Source: Nitrobacteraceae bacterium AZCC 1564 (lineage in GTDB: Bacteria; Pseudomonadota; Alphaproteobacteria; Rhizobiales; Xanthobacteraceae). Taken from it: DNA of 64,000 nt. The notes beneath the pieces are model-generated. The model was not told where the DNA came from and did not search any database. It saw only the letters and a list, made by a program, of their open reading frames with translations. The stretch lies in contig JBAGRR010000001.1 in the NCBI GenBank assembly GCA_036924835.1, positions 4,851,001 to 4,915,000 on the forward strand. Direction: 5' to 3'. Position numbers and translations under genes: made by a program. This document shows, one piece after another, positions 23,579 to 31,699 of this stretch (the first letter of the stretch is position 1; every line of letters starts with the position of its first letter).

Positions 23579-24277
23579 GTGCAGCCATCCGCGAAGTGGC
23601 GTAGTTTGCTGTGGCATCGCCCAAGGAGCGTTGCCGCAGAGGCCGTCGGAACGGCGTTTCTTCTCATTGCAGTGGTGGGTTCGGGAATTTTGGGAGAGCG
23701 GCTGTGCGGCGGCAACATCGCTCTGGCTCTCCTTGCGAACGCGTTGGCGACCGGCGCGGCGCTTTTCGCGCTGATCGAATGGTTCGCTCCCTTATCGGGT
23801 GCCCACTTCAACCCGCTCGTCACGCTGATGTTCGTGGCACGGGGCGACATTCGTCCTGGTAGCCTTGCCGCTTACGTGCCGGCTCAAATGCTTGGAGCGA
23901 TCGTCGGGGTCGGCATTGCCGACGCGATGTTCGGTGAACCGATCTACGCGATCTCAGTCCACGCTCGAAGCGGTGCCTCACAATGGCTCAGTGAATTCGT
24001 ATCCACCTTCGGATTGATCGGGGCTGTTTATGTGTGCTCCAGACTTCGTCCGTCTTCAATCTCAGGTGTGGTGGCAACCTATATCGGTGGCGCATTCTGG
24101 TTCACCGCCACGGATTTTGCCAACCCGGCGGTCACCGTGGCGCGCGCGTTCACGAACACTTTCGCCGCGATCCGCCCGTGCGATGTTCCGGGCTTTCTCA
24201 TTGCGCAAACTTTTGGTGCGTTAGCCGCGGCCGTCGTCTTCCATTGGCTGACATCAGCCGAAACGGACGCGAGGTGA
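23579..24277 (+). CDS. MIP/aquaporin-family channel (AqpS-like)
   Basis: 232 residues from GTG 23579, chosen because GGAGG lies 8 bases upstream; the open frame extends back to 23489 over the previous gene. Six membrane segments and two half-helix motifs are visible: AHFNPLVTL in place of the first NPA, and DFANPAVTVARA for the second. The first motif with NPL rather than NPA and the C-terminal FANPAVTVAR fit the small-solute AqpS-like branch better than strict water channels. Such channels pass glycerol-like or metalloid solutes. Its place in a catabolic-looking operon suggests uptake or release of a small neutral solute. Confidence 0.85.
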   Translation: MQPSAKWRSLLWHRPRSVAAEAVGTAFLLIAVVGSGILGERLCGGNIALALLANALATGAALFALIEWFAPLSGAHFNPLVTLMFVARGDIRPGSLAAYVPAQMLGAIVGVGIADAMFGEPIYAISVHARSGASQWLSEFVSTFGLIGAVYVCSRLRPSSISGVVATYIGGAFWFTATDFANPAVTVARAFTNTFAAIRPCDVPGFLIAQTFGALAAAVVFHWLTSAETDAR

Positions 24278-24299
24278 CGCGGCGGACACCTCGTCGGTC

Positions 24300-24405
24300 A
24301 ACGTGCAGGAGGCGCTGGCCAAGCGCTCGCGGCGGCAAAGGTTTTAAAGACAGTATAATACGCTGTCGGATCTGGCGGAGTGCGATGCGCTCGGCTGGGA
24401 CGATC
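24300..24405 (+). pseudogene. Degraded 3' end of an HpcH/HpaI aldolase gene with its stem-loop
   Basis: The bases GAGGCGCTGGCCAAGCGC..CGGCGGC recall the last codons of the aldolase gene (DALAKRFAAAKK), here read EALAKRSRRQRF before a stop. From 24369, GATCTGGCGGAGTGCGATGC matches the stem-loop at 35476 base for base in its left arm and loop, while the right arm has decayed. The match is shorter and poorer than that at 35.4 kb, so this is tentative. Confidence 0.4.
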
Positions 24406-24423
24406 GGCGCATTCGATCGGCTA

Positions 24424-24534
24424 TCACAGGGATAGCCAGAGCACCGTAATCACGGCCGCAGTTCCGCCAAGGCCCAGGACCCAGTCCAGTGGTTCAACAA
24501 GGTGCGGCCGCTCTTCTGGCTCTTTGTCAGTCAT
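24424..24534 (-). CDS. Possible 36-residue single-span membrane protein
   Basis: From ATG 24534 to TGA 24424: MTDKEPEERPHLVEPLDW, then one hydrophobic helix VLGLGGTAAVITVLWLSL at the C-terminus. Its ATG overlaps the TGA of a preceding short frame (ATGA) that reads AMPPEELFGVEVIETA, which looks like the stump of an older gene. Translational coupling to that stump is possible. No strong ribosome site is present. Confidence 0.4.
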   Translation of the reverse strand: MTDKEPEERPHLVEPLDWVLGLGGTAAVITVLWLSL

Positions 24535-24539
24535 GCAGT

Positions 24540-25012
24540 CTCAATGACTTCAACTCCAAAGAGTTCCTCTGGCGGCATTGCGCCAAGGCTTTCCCGCTAC
24601 GTTTTGTAACCGCCAACCGAACGTGGCAATAAGTCCATGGCTGCGGCCAAAAATATAATGCCATCTTGAGGTGCGTTGATGCGCGTGGCAGTCTGCTGCT
24701 AGCGCTATAATTTTCTGACCGTGAAATGTGTTCGGCTATAGGCCAGCTTATGCCTGACCCGACCTACGCGCTGCAATTAAGACTACGACCACGATGCTTA
24801 AGGCGACTGCAAACTGAACGTGCAAGCCGACAGTAGAAATTCATAAACAAGTTACGCGAAGCACTTGGACTGTTCCCATCTTCTGCCGGTGCGGCTCGTT
24901 TGCCTGCCGATCTCACCATGACGCTGCACGTTGATGACAGCACTTGAATTGCAGCACTTGAATTGAGGCCAACCAGCGGGAATGAATTTAAATTCGACAT
25001 TTAGGAGGGGCG
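24540..25012. other. Gene-free stretch
   Basis: About 470 bp with lower GC than its neighbours and no frame with family features. At its left end the minus strand still reads a short gene stump (PEELFGVEVIETA). Its right end must carry the promoter of the gene at 25013, whose start is preceded by AGGAGGGG. Confidence 0.5.
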
Positions 25013-26260
25013 ATGACGGACGACCCGCTTATCCTAAGGAGATTGGTGGTTCATATTGGCGGCTATGACCCGCATATGTTGCCGGAAAAGTCACACCGCC
25101 GGTTTGTTCGTGAATTGAAGCGGTTCGAAAAAACCTGGTCCGCGCAAGCCACAGTGTCGGCGTGCAGCGTCACGGCTGATGAAGCGACATGGCACATTGC
25201 GACGTCAGGCCCCAATTGGAGTGTCGAGACACGCTACTGTCTGTTGCGCTGGGACGACATCATCAGAAGCGTTGCGCGCCAGCCTTGGTGGAAGCGCGCT
25301 CCCCTCAGTCAGATGGCTTTTATTGACTTTGCTGCGGCAGGCGCGCTGTGGGGCTATTTACGTACCAACTGGCGGTACGCGCTGTTTTTCATTTATCCGT
25401 TTTTGATCTTCGATGCCTTCATCATCCTCGCCTGGTTGACGGGCAATTTTTTTGCGAGCGCGGGCGGTTCTGTTTGGATCGGAGTGATTGCGGGGCTCTT
25501 GGCACTCGTTGTCCTGGTGCGCGGGCCGTGCCGGTGGCTCGCCGTCGCCACGCTGTTCGACGATTGGATCTTCTCTCGCACTTATGTCCGTGCAGGCTGT
25601 CCTGTCCTCGAACAGCGGCTCGATGTCATCGCGAGGGATATCGATGCAGCTGCACGCGGCAGTCAGTTGGATGAAATCCTTGTCATCGGCCACAGCCTCG
25701 GCGCGGTGCTTGCGGTGGATCTTCTGGATCGCGTGCTGAGGCTCAATGCTTCCATCGGCGAAAATGCCGCTCCCCGCGTCGCATTCCTGTCGGTGGGGTC
25801 GTCCATCCTTAAAATCGGACTGCACCGGGGGGCAAAACGTTTCCATAGATCGCTACAGCGTGTGGCCACAGCTCCCGGGATATTCTGGGCTGAATATCAG
25901 GCGTTGACCGATGTGATGAATTTCTACAAGACCAATCCGGTCTCCGAGATGGGGCTGACGGCAATTGATCGCCCCGTGGTGCGCATTGTGAAAATCAGAA
26001 ACATGCTTGATCCTACGTCTTACCGTCGCATCCGCCGCAATTTCTACAGGGTGCATAATCAGTTCATCAGCGGCAATGAACGGCGCACGCCGTACGACTA
26101 TTTCATGCTGGTGTGCGGGCCGCTGTCGGCAGAGCAACAGGCCAGATCGCCAGACGGTGCAACCCCAGCATTTGACGCAAGCGGCGCATTGATCGGCATC
26201 GATCCGGATCATCAGGAGCCCGATCATCACGCGGTTACTGAAACAGCAGAGATCAAGTGA
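25013..26260 (+). CDS. Membrane-anchored lipase-like alpha/beta hydrolase
   Basis: 415 residues from ATG 25013 (GGAGGGG upstream). After a soluble start (LVVHIGGYDPH) two membrane segments appear (ALFFIYPFLIFDAFIILAWLTGNFF and VWIGVIAGLLALVVLV, about residues 122-170). These are followed by a hydrolase core with the nucleophile elbow IGHSLGAVLA (about residue 227). The C-terminal third has VYHNQF-like RVHNQFISGNERRTPYDYFML. The first HIGGYDP motif and GHSLG suggest a serine hydrolase acting at the membrane. The gene overlaps the methyltransferase gene behind it by 4 bp, so both are coupled. Confidence 0.75.
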   Translation: MTDDPLILRRLVVHIGGYDPHMLPEKSHRRFVRELKRFEKTWSAQATVSACSVTADEATWHIATSGPNWSVETRYCLLRWDDIIRSVARQPWWKRAPLSQMAFIDFAAAGALWGYLRTNWRYALFFIYPFLIFDAFIILAWLTGNFFASAGGSVWIGVIAGLLALVVLVRGPCRWLAVATLFDDWIFSRTYVRAGCPVLEQRLDVIARDIDAAARGSQLDEILVIGHSLGAVLAVDLLDRVLRLNASIGENAAPRVAFLSVGSSILKIGLHRGAKRFHRSLQRVATAPGIFWAEYQALTDVMNFYKTNPVSEMGLTAIDRPVVRIVKIRNMLDPTSYRRIRRNFYRVHNQFISGNERRTPYDYFMLVCGPLSAEQQARSPDGATPAFDASGALIGIDPDHQEPDHHAVTETAEIK

Positions 26261-26847
26261 CCGTGACGCCGTCAGTTGCAAAGGTGATCTTCGCGCTTCT
26301 CGCCGTGGGTTGGTACGTGATCCGCTTTCCATATGAGCGAAGATCGCGCCGGACGCCGGTCGTGCGCAACGCCCGCGGTCCGCGCGAGATTGTGCTCTTG
26401 TCGATCTCTCTCACGGGCCTGGGGATTTTGCCCTTTGTCTATATTGCAACCGGCTTTCCGCGCTTCGCTAACACTTCCTTCCGGCCGGCCCAGGCGTGGA
26501 TTGGTCTTGTCGCAGCGATCGCGGCGCTCGCGATGTTTCGTTTGACCCACAAGGCGCTTGGGCGGAATTGGTCCGTCAGTCTCGAAGTCCGCGAAAGCCA
26601 TAAGCTGATTTCGCACGGCATTTATCGCCACCTGCGGCATCCGATGTATACGGCCTTCTGGCTATGGGCCGTTGCGCAAGCATTGCTCCTCCCGAACTGG
26701 TTCGCCGGATGCGCCGGGCTTGTCGGATTCGGGACTTTGTTTTTTGGCCGAGTCACAAACGAAGAAGCACTGATGCTGGAGAGTTTTGGCGACGACTATC
26801 GCCACTACATGTCGCGGACCTCTCGTGTGATTCCATGGATCTACTAG
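26257..26847 (+). CDS. ICMT/PEMT-like membrane methyltransferase
   Basis: 196 residues from GTG 26257, overlapping the previous stop (GTGA). Hydrophobic segments flank the S-adenosylmethionine region RNWSVSLEVRESHKLISHGIYRHLRHPMYTAFWLWAVAQAL, with GIYRHLRHPMY as the signature of the isoprenylcysteine carboxyl methyltransferase superfamily. It ends NEEALMLESFGDDYRHYMSRTSRVIPWIY, also diagnostic. In bacteria such enzymes methylate lipids or small molecules; with a membrane hydrolase upstream, a lipid substrate is plausible. Confidence 0.88.
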   Translation: MTVTPSVAKVIFALLAVGWYVIRFPYERRSRRTPVVRNARGPREIVLLSISLTGLGILPFVYIATGFPRFANTSFRPAQAWIGLVAAIAALAMFRLTHKALGRNWSVSLEVRESHKLISHGIYRHLRHPMYTAFWLWAVAQALLLPNWFAGCAGLVGFGTLFFGRVTNEEALMLESFGDDYRHYMSRTSRVIPWIY

Positions 26848-26858
26848 TTGGCGCGGCT

Positions 26859-27026
26859 TCTCGTGTGGTGGTTCAGAAGTTCGCTCCAGTTTTCCCGCGA
26901 GTCCTTCCAGCGAACTTCTGAACCTAAACCACACAAGAATCATAAATTTGCTGGTGTCCCTTTGATTCCCAAGTTCGCATCCGAGCAAGCCGCAAGCCCG
27001 TGCGAACTTCGGAATCTGGACACCAG
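26859..27026. repeat. Double-hairpin repeat, copy 4 (complete, reverse orientation)
   Basis: Hairpin B (26859-26938, TCTCGTGTGGTGG..AGTTCGCT arms) precedes hairpin A (26951-27026, CTGGTGTCCC..AAGTTCGC arms) on the plus strand, with linker AATCATAAATTTG between. It lies 11 bp after the stop of the methyltransferase gene and may act as its transcript end. Its loop A is the same subtype as at 11.88 and 49.64 kb. Confidence 0.9.
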
Positions 27027-27265
27027 ATTCCGCGCCATGGGCGAATGATGGGTGCGCGTTATGGGTATTATTCTCCTATAGATATGGAACCCAACGTGTC
27101 ATTTTGGGCACATCTTCGAGAAAACTGCCGCCAGATCGTTTAATCGCGGCGCTTTTAGTTGTCTGGCAACAATGCTGTGGCAAGCTTCCCTTGGCGTAAA
27201 TTGCCGCCAATGGGGTTTTCGAAAACGCTGCTGAAGTTCTCCGTCCACATCCAAGGAGATAGTTC

Positions 27266-27472
27266 ATGCTGAAAGCTCTCATCGCAACGGGCGCAGTGCT
27301 CGCGATGGTCAATGTTGCTGCCGCCGCCGATCTTCCACGCGCTCAACCTGTCTACCAACAGGCGCCAGTTGGAAAAATGCCGATTGGCAAACTCCCGATT
27401 GTTGGGAAACTTCCTGGAAAGTACCCAGTCGGAAAGTATCCGACTGCTGCTCCAGTGGTGACCAAGGGCTAA
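27266..27472 (+). CDS. Small secreted Pro/Gly/Lys-repeat protein with Omp25-like leader
   Basis: 68 residues. Signal peptide MLKALIATGAVLAMVNVAAA is followed by ADLPRAQPVYQQAPV, the same start that mature Omp25-type barrels have (compare the gene at 12615). No barrel follows. Instead the rest is a run of short repeats (GKMPIGKLPIVGKLPGKYPVGKYP) ending TAAPVVTKG. GGAG stands upstream. It could be a periplasmic linker-like peptide or a relic of a barrel gene whose body was replaced by repeats. Confidence 0.6.
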   Translation: MLKALIATGAVLAMVNVAAAADLPRAQPVYQQAPVGKMPIGKLPIVGKLPGKYPVGKYPTAAPVVTKG

Positions 27473-27612
27473 TCGACATCCGCGCATCGGATGGCGTGCC
27501 GTCTCGCTTCGTCGGCGCGTTTCCGAGCGTGGATGCGATTCCCTCAAGCTTCAGGATTCATGTCTCTGGGATGTCAGTTCTTTGAGACGACTTTGAAATT
27601 GGGGAGCTCATA

Positions 27613-28290
27613 GTGCAGGTGACTTCAAGGAGAGGGGGCCGTAGAGGCTTTTCCCTGACGGGTGTTTGCGTGCTCGCAGCTTCGATCTGTGCGGGCATGG
27701 TCGCCTCGGGTATGGGTGTCGCTTCCGCGCAGCAACTCGCAGTCCGTACCGAGCCTGAAAAGTCCGGCCAGACCGCTGCTTCGAACGAGACACTCGACAA
27801 ACAGGCCCACCGGCCGCGACAGCAGTATCCATACTACGTGGACTTCCGGGCGCGGACTGCGGCGAGCTATGGCCATGCGTTTGTCTGGTATGGCCGCAGG
27901 ACTGATCGAAAGGTTGAAGTTGCCGGGCTGCATCCAGCCGGAGAAAGCACGGTGCCTTACGTTCTTGGCCACGTGCTGCCGGTGCCATCGGAAACGGGCG
28001 CAAGTTATGGCGACCTCGACGTTCAATACCTGACCAGCAGCTATCGCGTTTATCTCAGCGAAGCGGACGCCAAGCGCGTGTTCGCATACATCAAGCGGCT
28101 GCAAAAGAATTCGCCGGTGTGGAATGCCGTGACCTATAACTGCACCGCGTTCATTGGCGACATTGCGAGGTATATGGGTTTGAAGACGCCATACACACAC
28201 CTGTTGTACCCGGAAGAATGGGTGAACGAGCTTCGCAAGATCAACGGCGACCGCAAGGTGGTGCAGCTCGCGCCCGAGCGCGTGCAATGA
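27613..28290 (+). CDS. Secreted protein with candidate His/Cys (papain-like) active site
   Basis: 225 residues from GTG 27613 (GGGGAG 6 bases upstream). A basic N-terminus and hydrophobic core (SLTGVCVLAASICAGMVASGMGVASA) give a signal peptide. The mature domain has YVDFRARTAASYGHAFVWYGR early and NAVTYNCTAFIGDIARYMGLKTPYTHLLYPEEWVNELRKING late. A His in SYGHAF and a Cys in YNCTAF are arranged as in NlpC/P60- and LRAT-like papain folds (YGHxF ... NCxxF), but the order is circularly permuted relative to NlpC. An enzymatic role is inference only. It is a lone gene. Confidence 0.6.
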   Translation: MQVTSRRGGRRGFSLTGVCVLAASICAGMVASGMGVASAQQLAVRTEPEKSGQTAASNETLDKQAHRPRQQYPYYVDFRARTAASYGHAFVWYGRRTDRKVEVAGLHPAGESTVPYVLGHVLPVPSETGASYGDLDVQYLTSSYRVYLSEADAKRVFAYIKRLQKNSPVWNAVTYNCTAFIGDIARYMGLKTPYTHLLYPEEWVNELRKINGDRKVVQLAPERVQ

Positions 28291-28370
28291 CGCGGTTCGT
28301 TGAGGTGATCGTTTGAAGGACACTCGTGTGGGAGGTGCGCTGCACTAGGGGGCAATCTCGGGAGATTGTT

Positions 28371-28475
28371 ATGCGTATCACGAGAGAAAATGTTCCGGAG
28401 AGTTTCCTCATCGTTGCGTTGACCGGCTATGTCGCGCTTTGCGCCGCTTTACTGGAATTGCTCTTTATGCACTGA
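28371..28475 (+). CDS. 34-residue single-span membrane protein
   Basis: From ATG 28371 to TGA 28475: MRITRENVPESF, then one hydrophobic helix (LIVALTGYVALCAALLELLF) ending MH. GGGAG lies 7 bases before the ATG. The charged N-terminus before one helix is a common form of small regulatory membrane proteins. The family is unknown. Confidence 0.5.
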   Translation: MRITRENVPESFLIVALTGYVALCAALLELLFMH

Positions 28476-28544
28476 CGTTGCGGCTCTTTGCGGGACGGGG
28501 AGACAGGCTTCGACCTGGTTATGAGGCACGCCGTTCTGCAGAGG

Positions 28545-28711
28545 CGAGTGTCCGGAATCCAAAGCCCGCCTCATCGTGCCGCGCGCTCCGTAGCGCACTT
28601 TGGATTCGAGAGGACACCAGCAAGCCCATGATTCCAGTGTGGCTTTGGTTCAGAAGCTCGCCGGAGGACTCGCAGGAAAAGCCGGGCGAACTTCTGAACC
28701 ACCACACTAGC
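28545..28711. repeat. Double-hairpin repeat, copy 5 (complete)
   Basis: Hairpin A (28545-28621) has arms GAGTGTCC-GGAATCCAAAG and CTTTGGATTCGAGAGGACAC. Linker is CAAGCCCATGATT, and hairpin B (28634-28711) has CCAGTGTGG..TTCAGAAGCTCGCC and GGCGAACTTCTGAACCACCACACTAG. The arms carry a few mismatches, so this copy is older. It abuts the 3' end of a pseudogene at 28712. Confidence 0.85.
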
Positions 28712-29074
28712 AGCGCATCGCGTTCGACGGTTGGCGTGGCGCGCACGCGGCGCCTGGCGACGAGGCGTAACGCGGCGAATCCGCCGAGGAACACCACCAC
28801 CTTGCTGACAATGCCAAAGGCCGACGTGAACTAAAGCGCGATGAGATCAGGATGAATCATCATCGCGCTTTAGGTTATTGTTTGAGCATGATCTTTTCGG
28901 AAAACCGCTGCACACTTTTCCGGATCATGCTCAAGGCCCACGTCTTGAGGCTGCGGGTCAGCGCAGCGAATTCATTCACGGCGGCAGAGACGAACATCAG
29001 GCCTGCCCAGATGAAGCCTGGGTCGACGCCAGGTCGAGCAACAGCATTTTGGTCGCGTGGAGAAAATCCTTCAT
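28712..29074 (-). pseudogene. Broken YciB/IspZ-like gene (decayed paralogue of 50581-51177)
   Basis: Read leftward from the ATG at 29074, short blocks match the intact gene at 50581-51177. The start region matches (ATGA-GGAT/TTCTC), then after a deletion of roughly 300 bases the block encoding AWAGLMFVSAAVNEF aligns. Next comes a foreign palindromic repeat (28832-28932), then the block for KVVVFLGGFAALRLVARRRVRATP to the C-terminus. Both an internal deletion and an insertion inactivate it. Its 3' end touches the double-hairpin repeat copy 5. Confidence 0.75.
28832..28932. repeat. Palindromic repeat pair of the Bradyrhizobium-group type
   Basis: Two successive inverted repeats: TAAAGCGCGATG/CATCGCGCTTTA (28832-28872) and GAGCATGATCTTTTCGG/CCGG-ATCATGCTC (28884-28932). 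I recognise this sequence as a high-copy intergenic palindrome in Bradyrhizobium and relatives. Here it is inserted inside the yciB-like pseudogene, which shows it moved, or arose, within former coding sequence. It is unrelated in sequence to the double-hairpin family. Confidence 0.85.
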
Positions 29075-29250
29075 CGGACGTTGAACCTCGCTCTTCGGAT
29101 CGCACGACAGACGAATCCGTCACGCGATTCGTGGATCTGGCGGGGTGTCGCATCTGCTTTTAGCCCAACCAGACCTTGCGCTCATCGCTGCCACGCTTCG
29201 TCGAGCGAGCGAGACTTGACAGCGAAACACCGTATGCATCACGAAGTTGC

Positions 29251-29952
29251 ATGAGCAGAGATGACCATTCTCCCGACGCGCCCAAGAGCGAAGCAACCGC
29301 CTTCAGTTCGGCTCATGCAAGTATCTACGCAGAGGGGCCTCCAAAGCAGGTTCCTGGCTTCGCCAGCCTTCATCGCATGACCTCGATGCTGCTGGCGGAA
29401 CGTGTCCCGCCGCGCGGGCGCGTTCTGGTCCTCGGAGCTGGTGGCGGTCTGGAGCTGAAGGCTCTTGCGGACGATCACTCTGGCTGGACGTTTGATGGCG
29501 TTGATCCATCGGCTGATATGCTGCGGGTGGCTGAGCAGATCGTGCGTCCGTATTCCGCACGTGCCCGCCTTCATCACGGTTACATCGGCGTCGCGCCGGA
29601 AGGGCCATTCGATGGCGCCGCCTGCCTTTTGACCTTTCATTTCGTTCCTCGCGACCAACGGGGCGAAACGCTCCACCAGATCCGTCGCCGCCTCGTGCCA
29701 GGTGCGCCCTTCGTCGTCGCTCACATCAGCTTTGTCCAAACCGAGCCCGAGCGATCAAGGTGGATCTCCCGTCATGTGGCATTCGCAGGAGCCGACCCCG
29801 CCAATGCGGAAAACGCCATGCGGGCTATCGCGACCAAGCTTTGCGTCCTGTCGCCAGAGGAAGACGAAGCGATGCTATGCGAAGCCGGATTTTCAGACGT
29901 CAGCCTGTTCTATGCAGGGCTGAGCTTCAGGGGATGGGTGGGATACGCCTAG
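29251..29952 (+). CDS. Class I SAM-dependent methyltransferase
   Basis: 233 residues from ATG 29251. Motif I is VLVLGAGGGLELKAL (about 60-72), motif II has FDGVDPSADML, motif III DGAACLLTFHFVPRDQRGETLHQIRRRLVPGAPFVVAHISF. The C-terminus EDEAMLCEAGFSDVSLFYAGLSFRGWVGYA is typical of UbiE/CmoA-like small-molecule methyltransferases. The frame opens earlier (29176), but that part lies over the promoter region. The substrate is unknown; the gene is isolated. Confidence 0.88.
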   Translation: MSRDDHSPDAPKSEATAFSSAHASIYAEGPPKQVPGFASLHRMTSMLLAERVPPRGRVLVLGAGGGLELKALADDHSGWTFDGVDPSADMLRVAEQIVRPYSARARLHHGYIGVAPEGPFDGAACLLTFHFVPRDQRGETLHQIRRRLVPGAPFVVAHISFVQTEPERSRWISRHVAFAGADPANAENAMRAIATKLCVLSPEEDEAMLCEAGFSDVSLFYAGLSFRGWVGYA

Positions 29953-30016
29953 CGGCGACAACAGTCGCCCAAAAGCTGATCCACGTAAACCGCAAGCAGC
30001 GCGGTTCGCAGATCAT

Positions 30017-30089
30017 CTAGTGTCCCGAATCCGAAACTCGCCTCGTCGTGCAGCGCGCTCTGTAGCGAACTTTGGATTTCGAGAGGACC
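30017..30089. repeat. Double-hairpin repeat, copy 6 (hairpin A only, right end lost)
   Basis: CTAGTGTCCCGAATCCGAAACTCGC and GCGAACTTTGGATTTCGAGAGGAC around loop CTCGTCGTGCAGCGCGCTCTGTA. The final CACTAG is missing. In the surrounding gene-free stretch (29953-30317) the minus strand reads a short C-terminal-like stump (LRTALLAVYVDQLLGDC) just left of the repeat, possibly the tail of a lost gene. Nothing else is recognised there. Confidence 0.8.
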
Positions 30090-30317
30090 GTCGACAAAAT
30101 CGAGGGCTGCTGCCGCCGTGTCCGGCCGGTGCCGGTCAGGTCGCGCCGACCCGCCGATATCATGGAAATCAGCTTCTTGCTCTCGATGCCAGCGCCGCGG
30201 GCTCCGGGGGCCGCCGCATTGTGCGACGCATCGCCTACCCGCCAGCGGAGATGGTAAGTTGCGCAACCGGTTCAAACCATTAATACTCCCCGCTCGCGAA
30301 CGAGGGCTGGGACTACT

Positions 30318-30483
30318 CTAGTGTCCCGGTTCTGACATTCGTATGAGTTTGCGGCCAGGTCGTTTACGAATGTCAGAACCTAAGGGCACTAGAAAAATAT
30401 AAATCTAGTGCGGTTTTGGATCTGACGTTCGTATGATGGACAAGCAGTGAATACTGATACGAACGTCAGATCCACCGCACTAG
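30318..30483. repeat. Double-hairpin repeat, copy 7 (complete, divergent arms)
   Basis: Hairpin A (30318-30392) uses arms CTAGTGTCCCGGTTCTGACATTCGTA / TACGAATGTCAGAACC..GGGCACTAG; linker AAAAATATAAAT; hairpin B (30405-30483) uses CTAGTGCGGTTTTGGATCTGACGTTCGTAT and its complement. Only the CTAGTG/CACTAG ends and the TTCG motif agree with the other copies, yet each arm pair is fully self-complementary. It ends 33 bp before the ABC-receptor gene at 30517. Confidence 0.9.
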
Positions 30484-30516
30484 CCGCTCGCGAACCAAGC
30501 TTGGGAGGAAGAGCGA

Positions 30517-31686
30517 ATGATCCATAGGACCGGCGGCCTGATCGCCATTGTGGTAGCTGCTTTGCTTGCCGGAGTTGGCACTCCGGCCGAAGCCAAGGAC
30601 AAGGTCAAGGTCGGGTTCATCGGCCCGCTGACCGGCGGCAATTCGGTGGTCGGCATCGGCGGTCGCAATTCGGCGGATCTCGCCGTTCGCCTGCGTAACG
30701 CCGATCCCAAGAGCAAGCATGAATACGAACTCGTCGTGCTCGATGACGAGTGCAAGCCCAATGTCGCGGTGCAGGTCGCCACCAAGATGGCGACCGATCG
30801 CAGCGTGATCGCAGCCGCAACGCATTATTGCTCGGCCACGGCCATTGCCACCGTTGACGTCTACCAGAAGTTCAACCTGCCGATCATCGTCTGGGGCGCC
30901 GTGCTGCCCGACATTACCTACCGCAAGAAGATCGCGGAGGTGCATCGCGTCAACGGCACGATGATCAACCAAAACGAGGAAAACGCCGAACTGCTGACCA
31001 AGATCGGCTACAAGACCTTTGCCGTCATCCACGACACCACCGACTACGGCAAGGGACACAACAAGTACTTCAGTGAGTCCCTGGAAAAGCGCGGCGGCAA
31101 GATTCTCGGCACATTTGGCGTCACCGCCGACCAGCAGGACTTCACCGCCGAGCTGACCCAGATCAAGGCGCTCAATCCCGAAGTGATCTATTTCGGCGGC
31201 TTGACGCCGATCGGCGTGCGCATCCGCTCGCAGATGGACAAGCTCGGCATCAAGGCGGTGTTCGACGGCACCTCCGGCATCGTCTCCGACGCCTATATCC
31301 AGGGCCTGGGGCCGCTCGCCGAAGGGACGCTGGCGTTCCGCGAGGGCGCGCCGACCGAGAAGCTGCCCGGCGGCAAGATGTTCCTCGAGAAGTACAACGC
31401 GCAGAAATATGACGGCGCGCCGGAAGCCTACGGACCCTTCGCATTCGCCGCGATGGACCTGATCGTCGACACCATCGAGAAGGTCGGCCCCGACCGCAAG
31501 AAGGTCATTGCCGAATTGGCGAAAGTGGACAATCGCGATTCCATCGTCGGCAAGATCACCTTCGACGATCACGGCCAGAACACCGTTCCTGTCGTCACCA
31601 AATATGTCGTGCAGGATGGCAAGTTCGTTGAATGGGACGAAAGCGAATACGCCTCCGGCAAGCGCAAGTTGCCCGGGCAGAAGTAA
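30517..31686 (+). CDS. Branched-chain amino-acid-type ABC transporter, periplasmic receptor
   Basis: 389 residues from ATG 30517 (GGGAGGAA upstream). Signal peptide (LIAIVVAALLAGVGTPAEA), then a Leu/Ile/Val-binding fold: KVKVGFIGPLTGGNSVVGIGGRNSADLAVR, VVLDDECKPNVAVQVATKMATDRSVIAAATHYCSATAIATVDVYQKFNLPIIVWGA, KTFAVIHDTTDYGKGHNKYFSESL and GAPEAYGPFAFAAMDLIVDTI. It captures substrate in the periplasm for the permeases encoded next. Such receptors bind amino acids, amides, urea or aromatic acids; the ligand cannot be read off. A strong terminator separates it from the permeases. Confidence 0.9.
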   Translation: MIHRTGGLIAIVVAALLAGVGTPAEAKDKVKVGFIGPLTGGNSVVGIGGRNSADLAVRLRNADPKSKHEYELVVLDDECKPNVAVQVATKMATDRSVIAAATHYCSATAIATVDVYQKFNLPIIVWGAVLPDITYRKKIAEVHRVNGTMINQNEENAELLTKIGYKTFAVIHDTTDYGKGHNKYFSESLEKRGGKILGTFGVTADQQDFTAELTQIKALNPEVIYFGGLTPIGVRIRSQMDKLGIKAVFDGTSGIVSDAYIQGLGPLAEGTLAFREGAPTEKLPGGKMFLEKYNAQKYDGAPEAYGPFAFAAMDLIVDTIEKVGPDRKKVIAELAKVDNRDSIVGKITFDDHGQNTVPVVTKYVVQDGKFVEWDESEYASGKRKLPGQK

Positions 31687-31699
31687 TCATCGATCTTTG

